DNA from: Sporosalibacterium faouarense
GTDB lineage: Bacteria > Bacillota > Clostridia > Tissierellales > VENL01
Length of the DNA: 64,000 nucleotides
Assembly: GCF_016765695.1 (NCBI RefSeq)
Contig: NZ_JAETGO010000089.1
Location: 1-64,000 of the forward strand
Direction: 5' to 3'
Made by a program: the position numbers and the translations under genes. Under the pieces are notes generated by a model. The model saw nothing but the letters and a program-made list of their open reading frames with translations. It was not told where the DNA came from and searched no databases. Shown here piece by piece: positions 53,160-62,868 of the stretch. Numbering within the stretch: position 1 is the stretch's first letter; the number at the start of each line of letters is the position of its first letter.

Positions 53160-54404
53160 ATGACGCTGAGTAAACGAGAAAAAGTTATGATTGCCTTTTT
53201 AGTAATATTAATAATCCTTGCTGGATTTTATATAATTTATTTTAAACCTCAGTTAGAAGAGATAGCCACATTAGATAAAGAAGCCGAAGCATTAAAGCAA
53301 AGAGTTGACATTACTAAGACAAACATATCTTTAACAAATCAAGTTGACGAAAAATATAAGAAGCTTAATGAAAAAGTGAATGCTATAGTTTCAGACTTTT
53401 TTCCATCAATAAATCAGGAAAAATTGATTGTTATATTAGATGAATTTATAAATTCATCTGATGTTGAAGCTAAATCAATGAACTTTACTGAGACTGAGTT
53501 AACATCTATAAAAGAATCAGTAGGAAATAATAATTCATCTGATTATGAGAATCAAATAAATGATATAGTTGGAGAATTTAAAGGGGATGTTAAGATAGTT
53601 GATAGCAATAACATCTCTAAAAGTAGTTCAAGTAATAATAATGAACAAGAACAAAAAGAAATTACTTTAAGAAATATGACCACTACTATTTTTTTTCAAG
53701 GAAATTATAATGATGTTGTGGAATTTTTAAGTAGAATTGAAGAATATAATAAAAAAATAATTATTAAAAATTTAAATTTAGTTAAAGAAGAAGAGAACAA
53801 TCAAATAACTGGAAGTGTCATTTTAAAATTCTATGCTGTTCCAAAGTTAGAGTTACAGGATATAGAATATTATCAATGGGATTATGATAATAAATATGGA
53901 AAGGATAATCCATTTTATGATAATGGATTAAGCAAATCTAATGGTAGTGAAAGCAATGGTAATAATGTAATTACTGTAACGGATGGCTATGACTTTGGTA
54001 TGTGGGTCAAACCCATAACTTCAGATAATACTACTGTTGGTGTTGGTTACTATGACGATAAAACAAGAGAGACATATGTATATGCTGATAATATAGGAGT
54101 AGAACCTGTAAAGATAACTTTTAAGAAAGAAAACAATAAATATTTATATAGATATAGTACAAGTGCCGAGGCTTATCCAAAGGATGAAGAAGACTTCCAA
54201 GAGTTTGACCCTAAAGGGAATTTTATAAGCATGAAAATCTTTACAAATAAAAGAAATAGTAGTAATGATATATCAGGGGCAAAAGTTACTATCGATAATA
54301 TAACTGATTTAAAGCTAGTGGTAGATATACCAGATGATGATGAGGAAAGACCTAGAGTTAACATCGTATCTGGTGAAGGAGATATTCTAATTAATAGAAA
54401 TTAA
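53160..54404 (+). CDS. pilO: PilO-like pilus protein with C-terminal extension
   Basis: 414 residues. A single N-terminal transmembrane helix (IAFLVILIILAGFYIIYF) is followed by a coiled coil (LDKEAEALKQRVDITKT) and a PilO-type domain (about 90-220, TTTIFFQGNYNDVVEFLSRI). PilO usually ends near 200 residues; here about 190 more follow a low-complexity linker rich in S, N and G. They form a probable beta-rich domain (GYDFGMWVKPI, TYVYADNIGVEPVKITF). The ATG follows the pilN stop with no gap. The extension is presumed extracytoplasmic. Confidence 0.75.
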   Translation: MTLSKREKVMIAFLVILIILAGFYIIYFKPQLEEIATLDKEAEALKQRVDITKTNISLTNQVDEKYKKLNEKVNAIVSDFFPSINQEKLIVILDEFINSSDVEAKSMNFTETELTSIKESVGNNNSSDYENQINDIVGEFKGDVKIVDSNNISKSSSSNNNEQEQKEITLRNMTTTIFFQGNYNDVVEFLSRIEEYNKKIIIKNLNLVKEEENNQITGSVILKFYAVPKLELQDIEYYQWDYDNKYGKDNPFYDNGLSKSNGSESNGNNVITVTDGYDFGMWVKPITSDNTTVGVGYYDDKTRETYVYADNIGVEPVKITFKKENNKYLYRYSTSAEAYPKDEEDFQEFDPKGNFISMKIFTNKRNSSNDISGAKVTIDNITDLKLVVDIPDDDEERPRVNIVSGEGDILINRN

Positions 54405-54418
54405 CTAAGGTGAGATTT

Positions 54419-55246
54419 ATGAAAAAAATTCTTATGAATAATAAAGGAATTACATTAATTGAAATTATTGTTACAATAGCCATACTATCTATTATTATTA
54501 TACCTGTGTTTTCCATGTTTCTTACCACAGCTAAGGCCAATAGATATTCAGATGATAAAATGAAATCTACTATTATTGGTCAGAAGGTTATGGAGGATAT
54601 TAAAAGTTCTATGGTCATAGAAGAAGGTACTAATAATAGAAATATAGATGATTATTCCGTTGAAATTAATATAGAAGCAGTCTCAGATTATATGTTCCCA
54701 GAGGCTAGTTTATCAGGAGAAGCAGATATTAATGACTATGACATTAGGATTGTAATTAGTGAAGAGGATGATAGTGGAAGTATGAATTTTAACTATGATA
54801 TCTATAGAAATTACCCTGTAGACGAAAACCTTAATAACGATAGCTCTTTTACTAATATAATTCCTAGTGATGAAGCTACTATTAATCTAAAGTACGATGG
54901 CAATATTATTATTTACGATCGTCCTAATAAGGAAAATAGTGTATCATTTAGTATAACCGATGATCCGAAAATCAGGTTAGAAGTCTATAGAGACACAGAT
55001 ATTACTGTAAATGCTGAAAACACTGTTAGTAGTGATGAATTAGTAATATATATGATGAAATCATCGGACTCAAATGCAGAATATAACTTAAAGAATCGTG
55101 GTGGAAATATAAAAACTATAAATAATATTAACATAAGTGATGGAAATAACAATGAAGCTAGAGTCTATAAGATAAATATTAAGGTATTTAGTAAACAAGG
55201 AGAAAAAATTGAAGAGATTACAGGATATAAGACATTCCTTAAGTAG
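54419..55246 (+). CDS. Minor pilin-like protein (PilV-type position)
   Basis: 275 residues. The prepilin signal MKKILMNNKG is cleaved before ITLIEIIVTIAILSIIIIPV, with E5 retained. The following domain of ~240 residues is acidic and longer than a usual pilin. It is probably a minor pilin in the priming complex. TAAGGTGA precedes the ATG at 54419. Confidence 0.78.
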   Translation: MKKILMNNKGITLIEIIVTIAILSIIIIPVFSMFLTTAKANRYSDDKMKSTIIGQKVMEDIKSSMVIEEGTNNRNIDDYSVEINIEAVSDYMFPEASLSGEADINDYDIRIVISEEDDSGSMNFNYDIYRNYPVDENLNNDSSFTNIIPSDEATINLKYDGNIIIYDRPNKENSVSFSITDDPKIRLEVYRDTDITVNAENTVSSDELVIYMMKSSDSNAEYNLKNRGGNIKTINNINISDGNNNEARVYKINIKVFSKQGEKIEEITGYKTFLK

Positions 55247-55257
55247 GATGTGATTTT

Positions 55258-57462
55258 ATGATTAAAAGAAAAATTAATAATAACAAAGGCTCAACCCTTG
55301 TAATGTTATTAATAATACTTACTATATTAATAATGCTAGGTACAGTTATTATGTCTTTGGCTGTAACTAATTATAAGATGAAGATTGTAAACAGTAATTC
55401 AAAACGTAATTTTTATTTTGCTGAGGCGGGAATAGACGAGGCATATGGAATAATAGGAGAAGCTGTTGACGAAGGGATTTCTATGGGGAATGAAGCCGTA
55501 GTAACTTTCATGAATGAAGACTTATCAAAACAAAATATCGAGGAAGCTATTGATAGTATGGAGAATGGTGACTTTTCAAATCCCTATATAGTATATTTGA
55601 ATGAAGATGGTTCTTTAAATATGGATGAAATAAATAAGAAGCAAAATCAGATATTTAAAGCAACTTTTAAGAGCTATATAACTAGTGAAAGTAACGTGTT
55701 TGATGGGATATCTGAACATTCAAACTATAAAATAAAATCTACTAAGAATAATAAACCTATAGTTTATTGTACTCCTGCTAATCCAAGTTTTAATGAAGAT
55801 GTGTTGGAATTTACAATTAATTCAAATTTTACTGAAGAAAATATTGAAAGAAGATTATCTGCAAAGTTTAATTTGATTGTTCCAGACTATAATTCACCAT
55901 ATTATTCCCAAACAACTGTTGCAACAGTAAATAGGAATGTAGGATGGTCTAAAGCAATAGCAGCAGAGGGTGATTTACAAGCTAATGGTGGAAACATTAC
56001 AATAAATGGTTCGGTATATGTTAAAGGAAAATCAAGGGAATTTGGTGGAATTTCTACTATTGGACAGAATACTAATTTAGTGATAAATGGGAATGTTGCA
56101 ACACAAAATAATATTCAAACTGCATCTTCTAATTCTCAAATAGATATTAATGGAAATGCTTATGCAGGAAATTTTAGAACTAAGGCAAAGGATCAAAATG
56201 GAAATAAGATAATAGATTCAAGTTTATTTATAAGAAAAGGTGCAGACGAAAAAGGCGGGTCTTTATATACCCTTGATGATCTCTCTTTGAATGCAGAAAG
56301 TTCTTTAATAGATATTGAAGACAGTTATTATGGTGTATCCGATGGTTCTCACTCTTCTACCCATGATAGCTCCAGTAGTATTATTATTAACTCAAATGAT
56401 ATTGGTTTAGAAGGTGGTTCACAGTTAACAATTGAAGGAAAGGCCTTTATACCTGGGACATCATATATAACTTTGTTAAATCCTAATAAAAAGTATCAAA
56501 CAGGTGAGTCAGTTTCCGTAAAGGGAAATTATAGAGCTTATTCATATCCACTTACTGAAAATGATCCCAATACGGGTGAACCTCCTCAAACTCAGGATGG
56601 TCATAGCTTAAAACAAGACAATGTAGAATTTGAATATTATAATCCACTATTTTTAGTTAGTCAATATTATGATTCACATAGTCAAGCTCAAGACATGAAG
56701 GTAATAGATAAGAGTAAATATTTTATGGCATATGAAAAGGAATATGAGGATAATCAGCTTAATTTAGGCGGAATAAATGGAATAAACATTATTCACCCAG
56801 AGGTAACGCAAAACCTAGGAGTATTAATTCATAATAATCAGGTTAAGGATGCAACCTCTGCAATTCGAATATTAAGTGGACTGGAAGATGTAAAACCAAA
56901 ATACATTATAGAAGCTAATTATATGGGAGTAGATGAAAGTAAAATTTCTGATGGGGATTTAGAATTTGATAAAGAGAAAACCGTTTCTTACTGGGTAAAA
57001 TTTGATGATTTACCTTCACCAACAATGACTCCAACAATTGGAACTGATAGAGAATTAGTATTATTAGATAGGAATATCTATACTGATTACGCAATTATAG
57101 GTCCTAACGCAAATAGTATACCTGAAGGAACCGTGAAGATTCAATTAGGAAGTAATGATTTTTTAAAGGGACTTATAATTACTAAAGGAAATGTTTATTT
57201 CTGTGGAGACATAAATTTTAGAGGAACTGTTATTTCTAATAAAGACATAATCTTCTTTGATTCTAATAATAAACATTTTACCTATGATGAGAATTATGTA
57301 GCAGGTCTAATTATAAATGAAAATCTATCGGACTATTTTAATGATAGCTACGATGATTATATAGAAATTACTACTAATGCCGATATAAAAGAAATCGGAG
57401 TAGCATCTAATATTGTTAGAGATAAAGCAATAAGACTTATTAATTGGAGCATTGAGAAGTAG
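55258..57462 (+). CDS. Large PilX-like minor pilus component
   Basis: 734 residues. A prepilin-like N-terminus MIKRKINNNKGSTLVMLLII carries M rather than E at mature position 5, as in PilX/GspK-type tip subunits, followed by FYFAEAGIDEAYGII, typical of PilX. The middle (about 220-350) has repeated short NGNVAT/NGNAYAG-like strands suggesting a beta-solenoid. The C-terminal part contains FLKGLIITKGNVYFCGDINFRGTVI. A pilus tip or initiation role is likely; the function of the solenoid region is unknown. Confidence 0.72.
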   Translation: MIKRKINNNKGSTLVMLLIILTILIMLGTVIMSLAVTNYKMKIVNSNSKRNFYFAEAGIDEAYGIIGEAVDEGISMGNEAVVTFMNEDLSKQNIEEAIDSMENGDFSNPYIVYLNEDGSLNMDEINKKQNQIFKATFKSYITSESNVFDGISEHSNYKIKSTKNNKPIVYCTPANPSFNEDVLEFTINSNFTEENIERRLSAKFNLIVPDYNSPYYSQTTVATVNRNVGWSKAIAAEGDLQANGGNITINGSVYVKGKSREFGGISTIGQNTNLVINGNVATQNNIQTASSNSQIDINGNAYAGNFRTKAKDQNGNKIIDSSLFIRKGADEKGGSLYTLDDLSLNAESSLIDIEDSYYGVSDGSHSSTHDSSSSIIINSNDIGLEGGSQLTIEGKAFIPGTSYITLLNPNKKYQTGESVSVKGNYRAYSYPLTENDPNTGEPPQTQDGHSLKQDNVEFEYYNPLFLVSQYYDSHSQAQDMKVIDKSKYFMAYEKEYEDNQLNLGGINGINIIHPEVTQNLGVLIHNNQVKDATSAIRILSGLEDVKPKYIIEANYMGVDESKISDGDLEFDKEKTVSYWVKFDDLPSPTMTPTIGTDRELVLLDRNIYTDYAIIGPNANSIPEGTVKIQLGSNDFLKGLIITKGNVYFCGDINFRGTVISNKDIIFFDSNNKHFTYDENYVAGLIINENLSDYFNDSYDDYIEITTNADIKEIGVASNIVRDKAIRLINWSIEK

Positions 57463-57471
57463 GAGGTGACC

Positions 57472-58035
57472 ATGAAAAAAATAAAATCAAATCTGATGTT
57501 AAGTGATCAAGGGATAACTTTGATTGAGCTTTTAGTAACGTTAGCTATTGTAGGAATAGTATTAACTATGGTCACATCATTTTTTATAGCAAATCTCAAT
57601 AATTTCAATAGAGCAGAGGACGAGCTGGATTTACAATATGAAGCCCAAGCTACCATGAATTACATTACTGAAATTGCAATTCAAAGTAGAAGTATCGTTT
57701 CATTAGAAGATAGTGAGGGAGTTAATCAATTATCCTATGATGGAAATGATAAAATAGAACTAGGAGAGATAGCTTTTGACTTTGAATATATTGATGATGA
57801 AACAGATAATGAATCTATAAGGGATGAAAGCTTTAGATTGGACTTAGATAATAGAGTTTTAATCCATGATGGGAAGGAAGTAGGTAGATACATAAACAAT
57901 GTTAAAGTTAATCCAATCCCAAGTGGTACTGAGTTTTCTAAGGCAAGGGGATTAAATATTGTTATAGAAATGTCTGAGGATAATAATACAAAACGTATTG
58001 AGAGTCAGGTATATTTTAGAAATTATGAAGAGTAA
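57472..58035 (+). CDS. PilW-like minor pilin
   Basis: 187 residues. The leader ends SDQG before ITLIELLVTLAIVGIVLTMV, with E5 retained, then LQYEAQATMNYITEIAIQSR, typical of PilW/PilJ-like minor pilins. GGAGGTGA precedes the ATG at 57472. With the two genes before and the VWA gene after, it completes a minor pilin set resembling the pilV-W-X-Y1 clusters. Confidence 0.8.
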   Translation: MKKIKSNLMLSDQGITLIELLVTLAIVGIVLTMVTSFFIANLNNFNRAEDELDLQYEAQATMNYITEIAIQSRSIVSLEDSEGVNQLSYDGNDKIELGEIAFDFEYIDDETDNESIRDESFRLDLDNRVLIHDGKEVGRYINNVKVNPIPSGTEFSKARGLNIVIEMSEDNNTKRIESQVYFRNYEE

Positions 58036-58050
58036 AGGAGGATGGTGCAA

Positions 58051-61000
58051 ATGTTTAGCAATCTAAAAAAGTACAAGCTATTACCTATAATTGCTCTAGT
58101 ATTCATGCTTTTATTATCACAAATTAATATTAACACAGTAATGGCAACTAGCAGTTCACAAGGAGAAGATAATAAGACTGAGGAAGCTATATTAAAACCT
58201 CTAAGACAAGCAATTGGACTTCAAGAAAAAGATGGAGAGTTAATAGAAGTAGAAAAAAATGAATTTAAAGAAGGAGAGGAATTTATACTAGATTATAAAA
58301 TACAGCCAAGGGATATACAATTAGATGAAGTATCTGAGGATGACACTTCTATTGATAAAGAAATTGTATTGGTTATGGATGTCTCTGGTAGTATGGCCGA
58401 TGAAATAGAGTTTACATTTAATGAGGATAATGATTCAGAAGAAAACGAATTTACCGGATTTTATGAAGGGAACAGTGTTAAAAATCTAGAAATACTATTA
58501 AAAGGGAATCAGCATGGAAATAGAATCACTGATTTTAAAGTAGACTTTGATAAACCAGATGATATGAGTAGAGGAATGTCATACTTTATTTGTTATTCAA
58601 AACAGGATCCTGAAACTGTAAAAGATGAGCTATATAGATATAATGGTTATTTTAGTTATCTATCACCCTATAGAGGAAAAATTGTAAACAGAAATACTAA
58701 AACATATCAATTTTCTAATATGACAACGCTATTCGGAAATTATTTCCATGAAAATAATGATTATAATGTTTATATTGCAACTTTAAATAGAAGAGATGAG
58801 ATAGTAGGACTTGCTATGTCCTCTTCAACATCTCAAGCTAATCATGACAGACACTCTAATAATGAAAGAAATGAGTATAGTAAGTTAGAAGTAATGAAAA
58901 TAGTTTCAAAGAATTTTATTGACAAATTAAAAGGTGACTCTACTGTAAAGGTATCTGTAATTCCTTATAGTAATAGGGCAACCACTGAAAAATATAGTGG
59001 GAATAGCTTTGCTAGACCAATTGTGAACAGTCAGTATGATGAAATAATTAATCAGATAGATGGATTTAATGCTGATGGCGGTACAAACATAGGTGATGGA
59101 CTTAGAAGGGCCTTATATACTTTAAGTAATGAAAGCACAAGTAAATATGTAATTCTAATGACCGATGGTGTACCTACTGCGTTTTCTTTTGATGATTTAG
59201 ATTATTCTGACTATTGGTTTTACTCCGCAATAGGATTAGTTTATCATGGAAATAATTATGGAACGGCTACCCATATTGATAATGCAGATTTTCTATTAGG
59301 AGATGGAAGAGCAGAAGATTATTTCGTAAATTATGGTAGTGAAGATGAGCATAGTTATTCAAAAAATTATTCAAAAGAAATCGCAGCTATGTTGAAAGAG
59401 TCAAATAAGGATATAAAGACCTTTATGATAGGATTTAGTAATGGAGCAGATCCAAGTAAGCTTAATGAAATTGCCAATTCTGCCGATGGATATTATAAGG
59501 AAGCAAAAAATGGTAACGCTTTAGACGAAGTATATCAACAACTTGCAGATGCAATAAGTGCTAGCTTCTCAATACCAGAGATAGAATTTGAAGAGACTAT
59601 TCCAAAAGGAATGACAGTAGTAGATACTGAGGGACTTACAGATGTGAAAATCAATAAAGATTCTCAGGATAACACAGTTGTAAGAGGAAAGGCTCCAAGT
59701 GTGGCTTTTAATCTAGTAGAAAAAGTAGATCAAGCAACAGGAGAGATTATTAGATATTATCATGCAAAACCCACTGGTTTTAGAATAAAATTAAAGGCTG
59801 ATGCAGGTAAATATACTTTAAGTCAAGACAATCTTAAGTCCTATATTGAGTATGAAGATATTGATGACTCAGGACTTAGAAGAGAAAATATATCGAAACA
59901 AGAAATCAATGTATACAATGAAGAACCTGCAATGGTATCAGTGTCATTAATTGAGAATGAAGATGGAAGCTATGACTTAAGTGTAACAATAGATAATCCC
60001 GTAAACTTTACTATAAAAGATGATAAAGAAAATGAATTAATGAAGAAAGATACCTTTGACGAATCACATCAAGGTCAATACGAGACCTATGATGAGCCTA
60101 AAACATTTACAAAGAAATTTACTATTAGTGGAGAAAATCTAGCTGAATTAATAAATGAATCTTCAAAGTTGTTCTTTACTGGTACTGATACATCGGGTAA
60201 TCTAATTGAACAACCAATTTCACTTATAAATACTGAGATTTCAGAGGCAAAGGATTATATCCATGATGATAATATGAGACCAGTGACTCTTAAAATAGCA
60301 ACCGATGAAGGAGCTGTTGTTGAAGATTTAATAATTAACGGTTTATCAGACAGTGACTTTATTGAACAAATAACTGATAAGGGTGTATATAAACATAATA
60401 ATGCATTCTTAAAAGATGGTGATAATGATATTGAAGTTACAATTAGAAATAGCTATGGTAATGTCACTACTCAAAGATTTACCTTAGATTTGGATGCAGA
60501 ATCTCCTTTAGTGGATTCCTCTTTTGACTATGATAAGAGTAATGATAAAATAGAATTGAAGTTAAGTTTTAATGAGAGGGTCAATGAAGTATCTTTGATT
60601 GAGTATGTGGAAAAAGGCGATGGAAGTGGTGAGCTAGAAGAAAGAATTTTATCTCAAAAGACTATTGAGGATATGGGAGAAGAAGGATCTCTTACTTCTA
60701 CTATTTTACTAGATGAAGAAAGGTATGAAAAAGAACTATATATTAAGGCTAGAGATATAGCTGGAAATATAAGAATTTCTTCTATTCCAAATCCTGATAC
60801 GGCTCAATTAAATTCAAGTAATCTTATAAGTCATAGTATCTATACTGGATATGATTTAGAAGAAGGCGAAGAATTAAATATTGTAAGTGGTTTCAAAACT
60901 AAGTTTAGAGTGAGTATGGTGCTATCAGATATCGAAACTAATTTAAAAATAAAACTTAATAGTGAAAACAATGAAAATATTTCAGAAATCAAAAGCGTCA

Positions 61001-61278
61001 AGTTTTCTCTATATAGGGCAGATGATATGGATCTGATAGAAGATAGTTTAAATGTAATAGTTGATGAAAATAACGATAACTATTATAACTTAGAGATAAG
61101 TCTTAATGAAAGTTTGACTGATGAAAATTTAATTCTTGAGTATGAATTTGTTCCAGTCTTAAGTAATGAAGTGGATGACGCCGAAAAAGTAGAGCTTATT
61201 AATAGTGTTGGTTTTGAAAATTCTGCAGATGAATTAGAGGGTAAGGTTAATGTGGTTCCTTTGCCAATTATAGACTAA
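58051..61278 (+). CDS. Secreted VWA-domain protein, candidate pilus tip adhesin
   Basis: 1075 residues. A Sec signal peptide (basic NLKKYK, hydrophobic core, cleavage near A32) starts the protein. The VWA domain has a complete MIDAS: D110-S112-S114 in DVSGS, T345 in GGTNIGDG and D372 in TDG. D110 and T345 are ~235 residues apart, whereas simple VWA domains have about 60-70, so ~165 residues are inserted after the first MIDAS loop, and another ~60 follow TDG. Ig-like beta modules fill the rest. There is no LPxTG or C-terminal helix, so it is not wall-anchored; its place beside minor pilins suggests a PilY1-like tip role. ATG 58051 fits AAAGGAGG. Confidence 0.75.
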   Translation: MFSNLKKYKLLPIIALVFMLLLSQININTVMATSSSQGEDNKTEEAILKPLRQAIGLQEKDGELIEVEKNEFKEGEEFILDYKIQPRDIQLDEVSEDDTSIDKEIVLVMDVSGSMADEIEFTFNEDNDSEENEFTGFYEGNSVKNLEILLKGNQHGNRITDFKVDFDKPDDMSRGMSYFICYSKQDPETVKDELYRYNGYFSYLSPYRGKIVNRNTKTYQFSNMTTLFGNYFHENNDYNVYIATLNRRDEIVGLAMSSSTSQANHDRHSNNERNEYSKLEVMKIVSKNFIDKLKGDSTVKVSVIPYSNRATTEKYSGNSFARPIVNSQYDEIINQIDGFNADGGTNIGDGLRRALYTLSNESTSKYVILMTDGVPTAFSFDDLDYSDYWFYSAIGLVYHGNNYGTATHIDNADFLLGDGRAEDYFVNYGSEDEHSYSKNYSKEIAAMLKESNKDIKTFMIGFSNGADPSKLNEIANSADGYYKEAKNGNALDEVYQQLADAISASFSIPEIEFEETIPKGMTVVDTEGLTDVKINKDSQDNTVVRGKAPSVAFNLVEKVDQATGEIIRYYHAKPTGFRIKLKADAGKYTLSQDNLKSYIEYEDIDDSGLRRENISKQEINVYNEEPAMVSVSLIENEDGSYDLSVTIDNPVNFTIKDDKENELMKKDTFDESHQGQYETYDEPKTFTKKFTISGENLAELINESSKLFFTGTDTSGNLIEQPISLINTEISEAKDYIHDDNMRPVTLKIATDEGAVVEDLIINGLSDSDFIEQITDKGVYKHNNAFLKDGDNDIEVTIRNSYGNVTTQRFTLDLDAESPLVDSSFDYDKSNDKIELKLSFNERVNEVSLIEYVEKGDGSGELEERILSQKTIEDMGEEGSLTSTILLDEERYEKELYIKARDIAGNIRISSIPNPDTAQLNSSNLISHSIYTGYDLEEGEELNIVSGFKTKFRVSMVLSDIETNLKIKLNSENNENISEIKSVKFSLYRADDMDLIEDSLNVIVDENNDNYYNLEISLNESLTDENLILEYEFVPVLSNEVDDAEKVELINSVGFENSADELEGKVNVVPLPIID

Positions 61279-61300
61279 AAAACAACTGGGAGTGATGCCT

Positions 61301-61573
61301 GTGAAACTTCATAATTATATGGAAAATACTGTTTTTCATGTACTTAATAACTTATTGTTAAAACGTAATGATATATGCACCTGTGAGAAGTGTAGAATGG
61401 ATATTGCTGCTATTGCTTTAAACAATCTTCCTACTAGATATGTTGTGACTGAAAAAGGAGAGCTTTATACTAAGCTCAATGAAATGGAAATACAGTTTGA
61501 AGCAGATATAATTAAAGAATTAGTTAGGGCAATAGAGAAGGTTTCTAGGGCTACTAAACATGATGTGGAATAA
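61301..61573 (+). CDS. comFB: ComFB-family protein
   Basis: About 90 residues. It matches ComFB in size and form: NYMENTVFHVLNNLL, a cysteine cluster CTCEKC, LNNLPTRYVVTEKGELY and a C-terminal helix IIKELVRAIEKVSRA. ComFB proteins were named for a late competence operon; recent work on cyanobacterial and other members reports binding of cyclic dinucleotides. GTG 61301 is favoured because GGGAG sits eight bases upstream; GTG 61292 or ATG 61295 are alternatives. It is the second-last gene of the pilus operon. Confidence 0.82.
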   Translation: MKLHNYMENTVFHVLNNLLLKRNDICTCEKCRMDIAAIALNNLPTRYVVTEKGELYTKLNEMEIQFEADIIKELVRAIEKVSRATKHDVE

Positions 61574-61582
61574 GAGGATATT

Positions 61583-62092
61583 ATGAGTAAAAATGTAGTT
61601 CTAATTGGATTTATGGGAACTGGTAAGACTACTATAGGCAAGATAATTGCTCAAAAAATTAACTATGATTTTATAGATACTGATAGATATATTGAAGAAA
61701 AATTCAATATATCTATCAAGGGTATCTTTGAAAGTTATGGAGAAGAGTATTTTAGAGAGCTTGAGAAAAGAGCTATTGAAGAGATTTCTTCTAGAGAATT
61801 TAGTGTGATTTCAACTGGTGGAGGAGTAATACTAAATAATGATAACATAATTAATTTAAAAGAAAAGGGAATAATTTTTTTATTAAATGGGAGTGTTGAA
61901 ACAATAGTCAATAATTTAAGTAACTCTAGAAACAAGCGTCCTCTTTTATCAGAGAATAATTGGACTGAGAAGCTAGTATGCTTGTTAGAGAAACGTAAGA
62001 ATATGTATATTAGTAGTGCAGATTATATAATTGATATTAATGATAAAAGCTTAAATATGTTGGCACAGGAAATAATAAACCATTTTAATTGA
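61583..62092 (+). CDS. aroK: Shikimate kinase
   Basis: 169 residues. Walker A is GFMGTGKTTIGK near residues 9-20, the shikimate-binding DTDRYIEE follows, then FRELEKRAI, STGGGVILN and RPLL, all standard for AroK. It phosphorylates shikimate in aromatic amino-acid synthesis. Its link to the pilus operon is positional only; it follows comFB by nine bases and ends in a terminator. Confidence 0.93.
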   Translation: MSKNVVLIGFMGTGKTTIGKIIAQKINYDFIDTDRYIEEKFNISIKGIFESYGEEYFRELEKRAIEEISSREFSVISTGGGVILNNDNIINLKEKGIIFLLNGSVETIVNNLSNSRNKRPLLSENNWTEKLVCLLEKRKNMYISSADYIIDINDKSLNMLAQEIINHFN

Positions 62093-62103
62093 TTTAGTTA
62101 TTA

Positions 62104-62146
62104 AAAAGACTTCCATTAGGGAACAATATACTGGAAGTCTTTTATT
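62104..62146 (+). terminator. Terminator of the pilus-aroK operon
   Basis: AAAAGACTTCCA (62104-62115) pairs with TGGAAGTCTTTT (62132-62143). Confidence 0.85.
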
Positions 62147-62264
62147 GTATAAGTTTGTCTATTCAAATAATAAAAAATATGTTATTATATACTAGGAATA
62201 ATGCCGGAAAGATTTAGTTTAATTGGAAAATATGTAAATTAATTATATTTGAGGAGGTAAAATA

Positions 62265-62822
62265 ATGATTTCAGCAGGAGATTTTAAAAAAGGCATAACC
62301 TTTATGATGGATGGAGAGCTATGCCAAGTAATTGATTTTCAGCACGTTAAGCCAGGAAAAGGAGCAGCATTTGTAAGAACTAAAGTTAAAAATGTTAAGA
62401 CTGGAGCTATTAGAGAAACAGCCTTTAACCCTAACGATAAATTCCCTAAGGCTTTTATTGAAACAAAGGAAATGCAGTATTTATATAGTGATGGTCAACT
62501 TTATTATTTTATGGATAATGAAACATATGAGCAAATACCTTTAAATTATGAACAAGTTGAAGAAGCAATTACATATATAAAAGAAAATGAGCATGCAATT
62601 ATTAGATTCCATGAAGGAAAACCTTTTGATGTTCAGGCTCCTAATTTCGTTGAGCTAGATGTTACTCATACTGAGCCAGGAGTGAAAGGTGATACTGCAA
62701 CTGGAGCAACAAAACCAGCTACAGTTGAAACAGGTGCCACTGTAAATGTGCCACTATTTGTTAATATTGGTGATAAAATTAAAATTGATACAAGAACAGG
62801 TGAGTATTTATCTAGAGTTTAG
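62265..62822 (+). CDS. efp: Translation elongation factor P
   Basis: 185 residues, full-length three-domain EF-P. The tip loop of domain I is [12 protein letters not shown], with the lysine that is modified in many bacteria, and the C-terminal signature [24 protein letters not shown] is complete. It rescues ribosomes stalled at polyproline. AGGAGG precedes the ATG. Its position before a CD1247-type gene and spoIIIAA is the usual clostridial order. Confidence 0.97.
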   Translation: MISAGDFKKGITFMMDGELCQVIDFQHVKPGKGAAFVRTKVKNVKTGAIRETAFNPNDKFPKAFIETKEMQYLYSDGQLYYFMDNETYEQIPLNYEQVEEAITYIKENEHAIIRFHEGKPFDVQAPNFVELDVTHTEPGVKGDTATGATKPATVETGATVNVPLFVNIGDKIKIDTRTGEYLSRV

Positions 62823-62868
62823 GCAATAATATAAAAGTATTTAAAAAAATTAAAAGGAGGGGCTTTTA

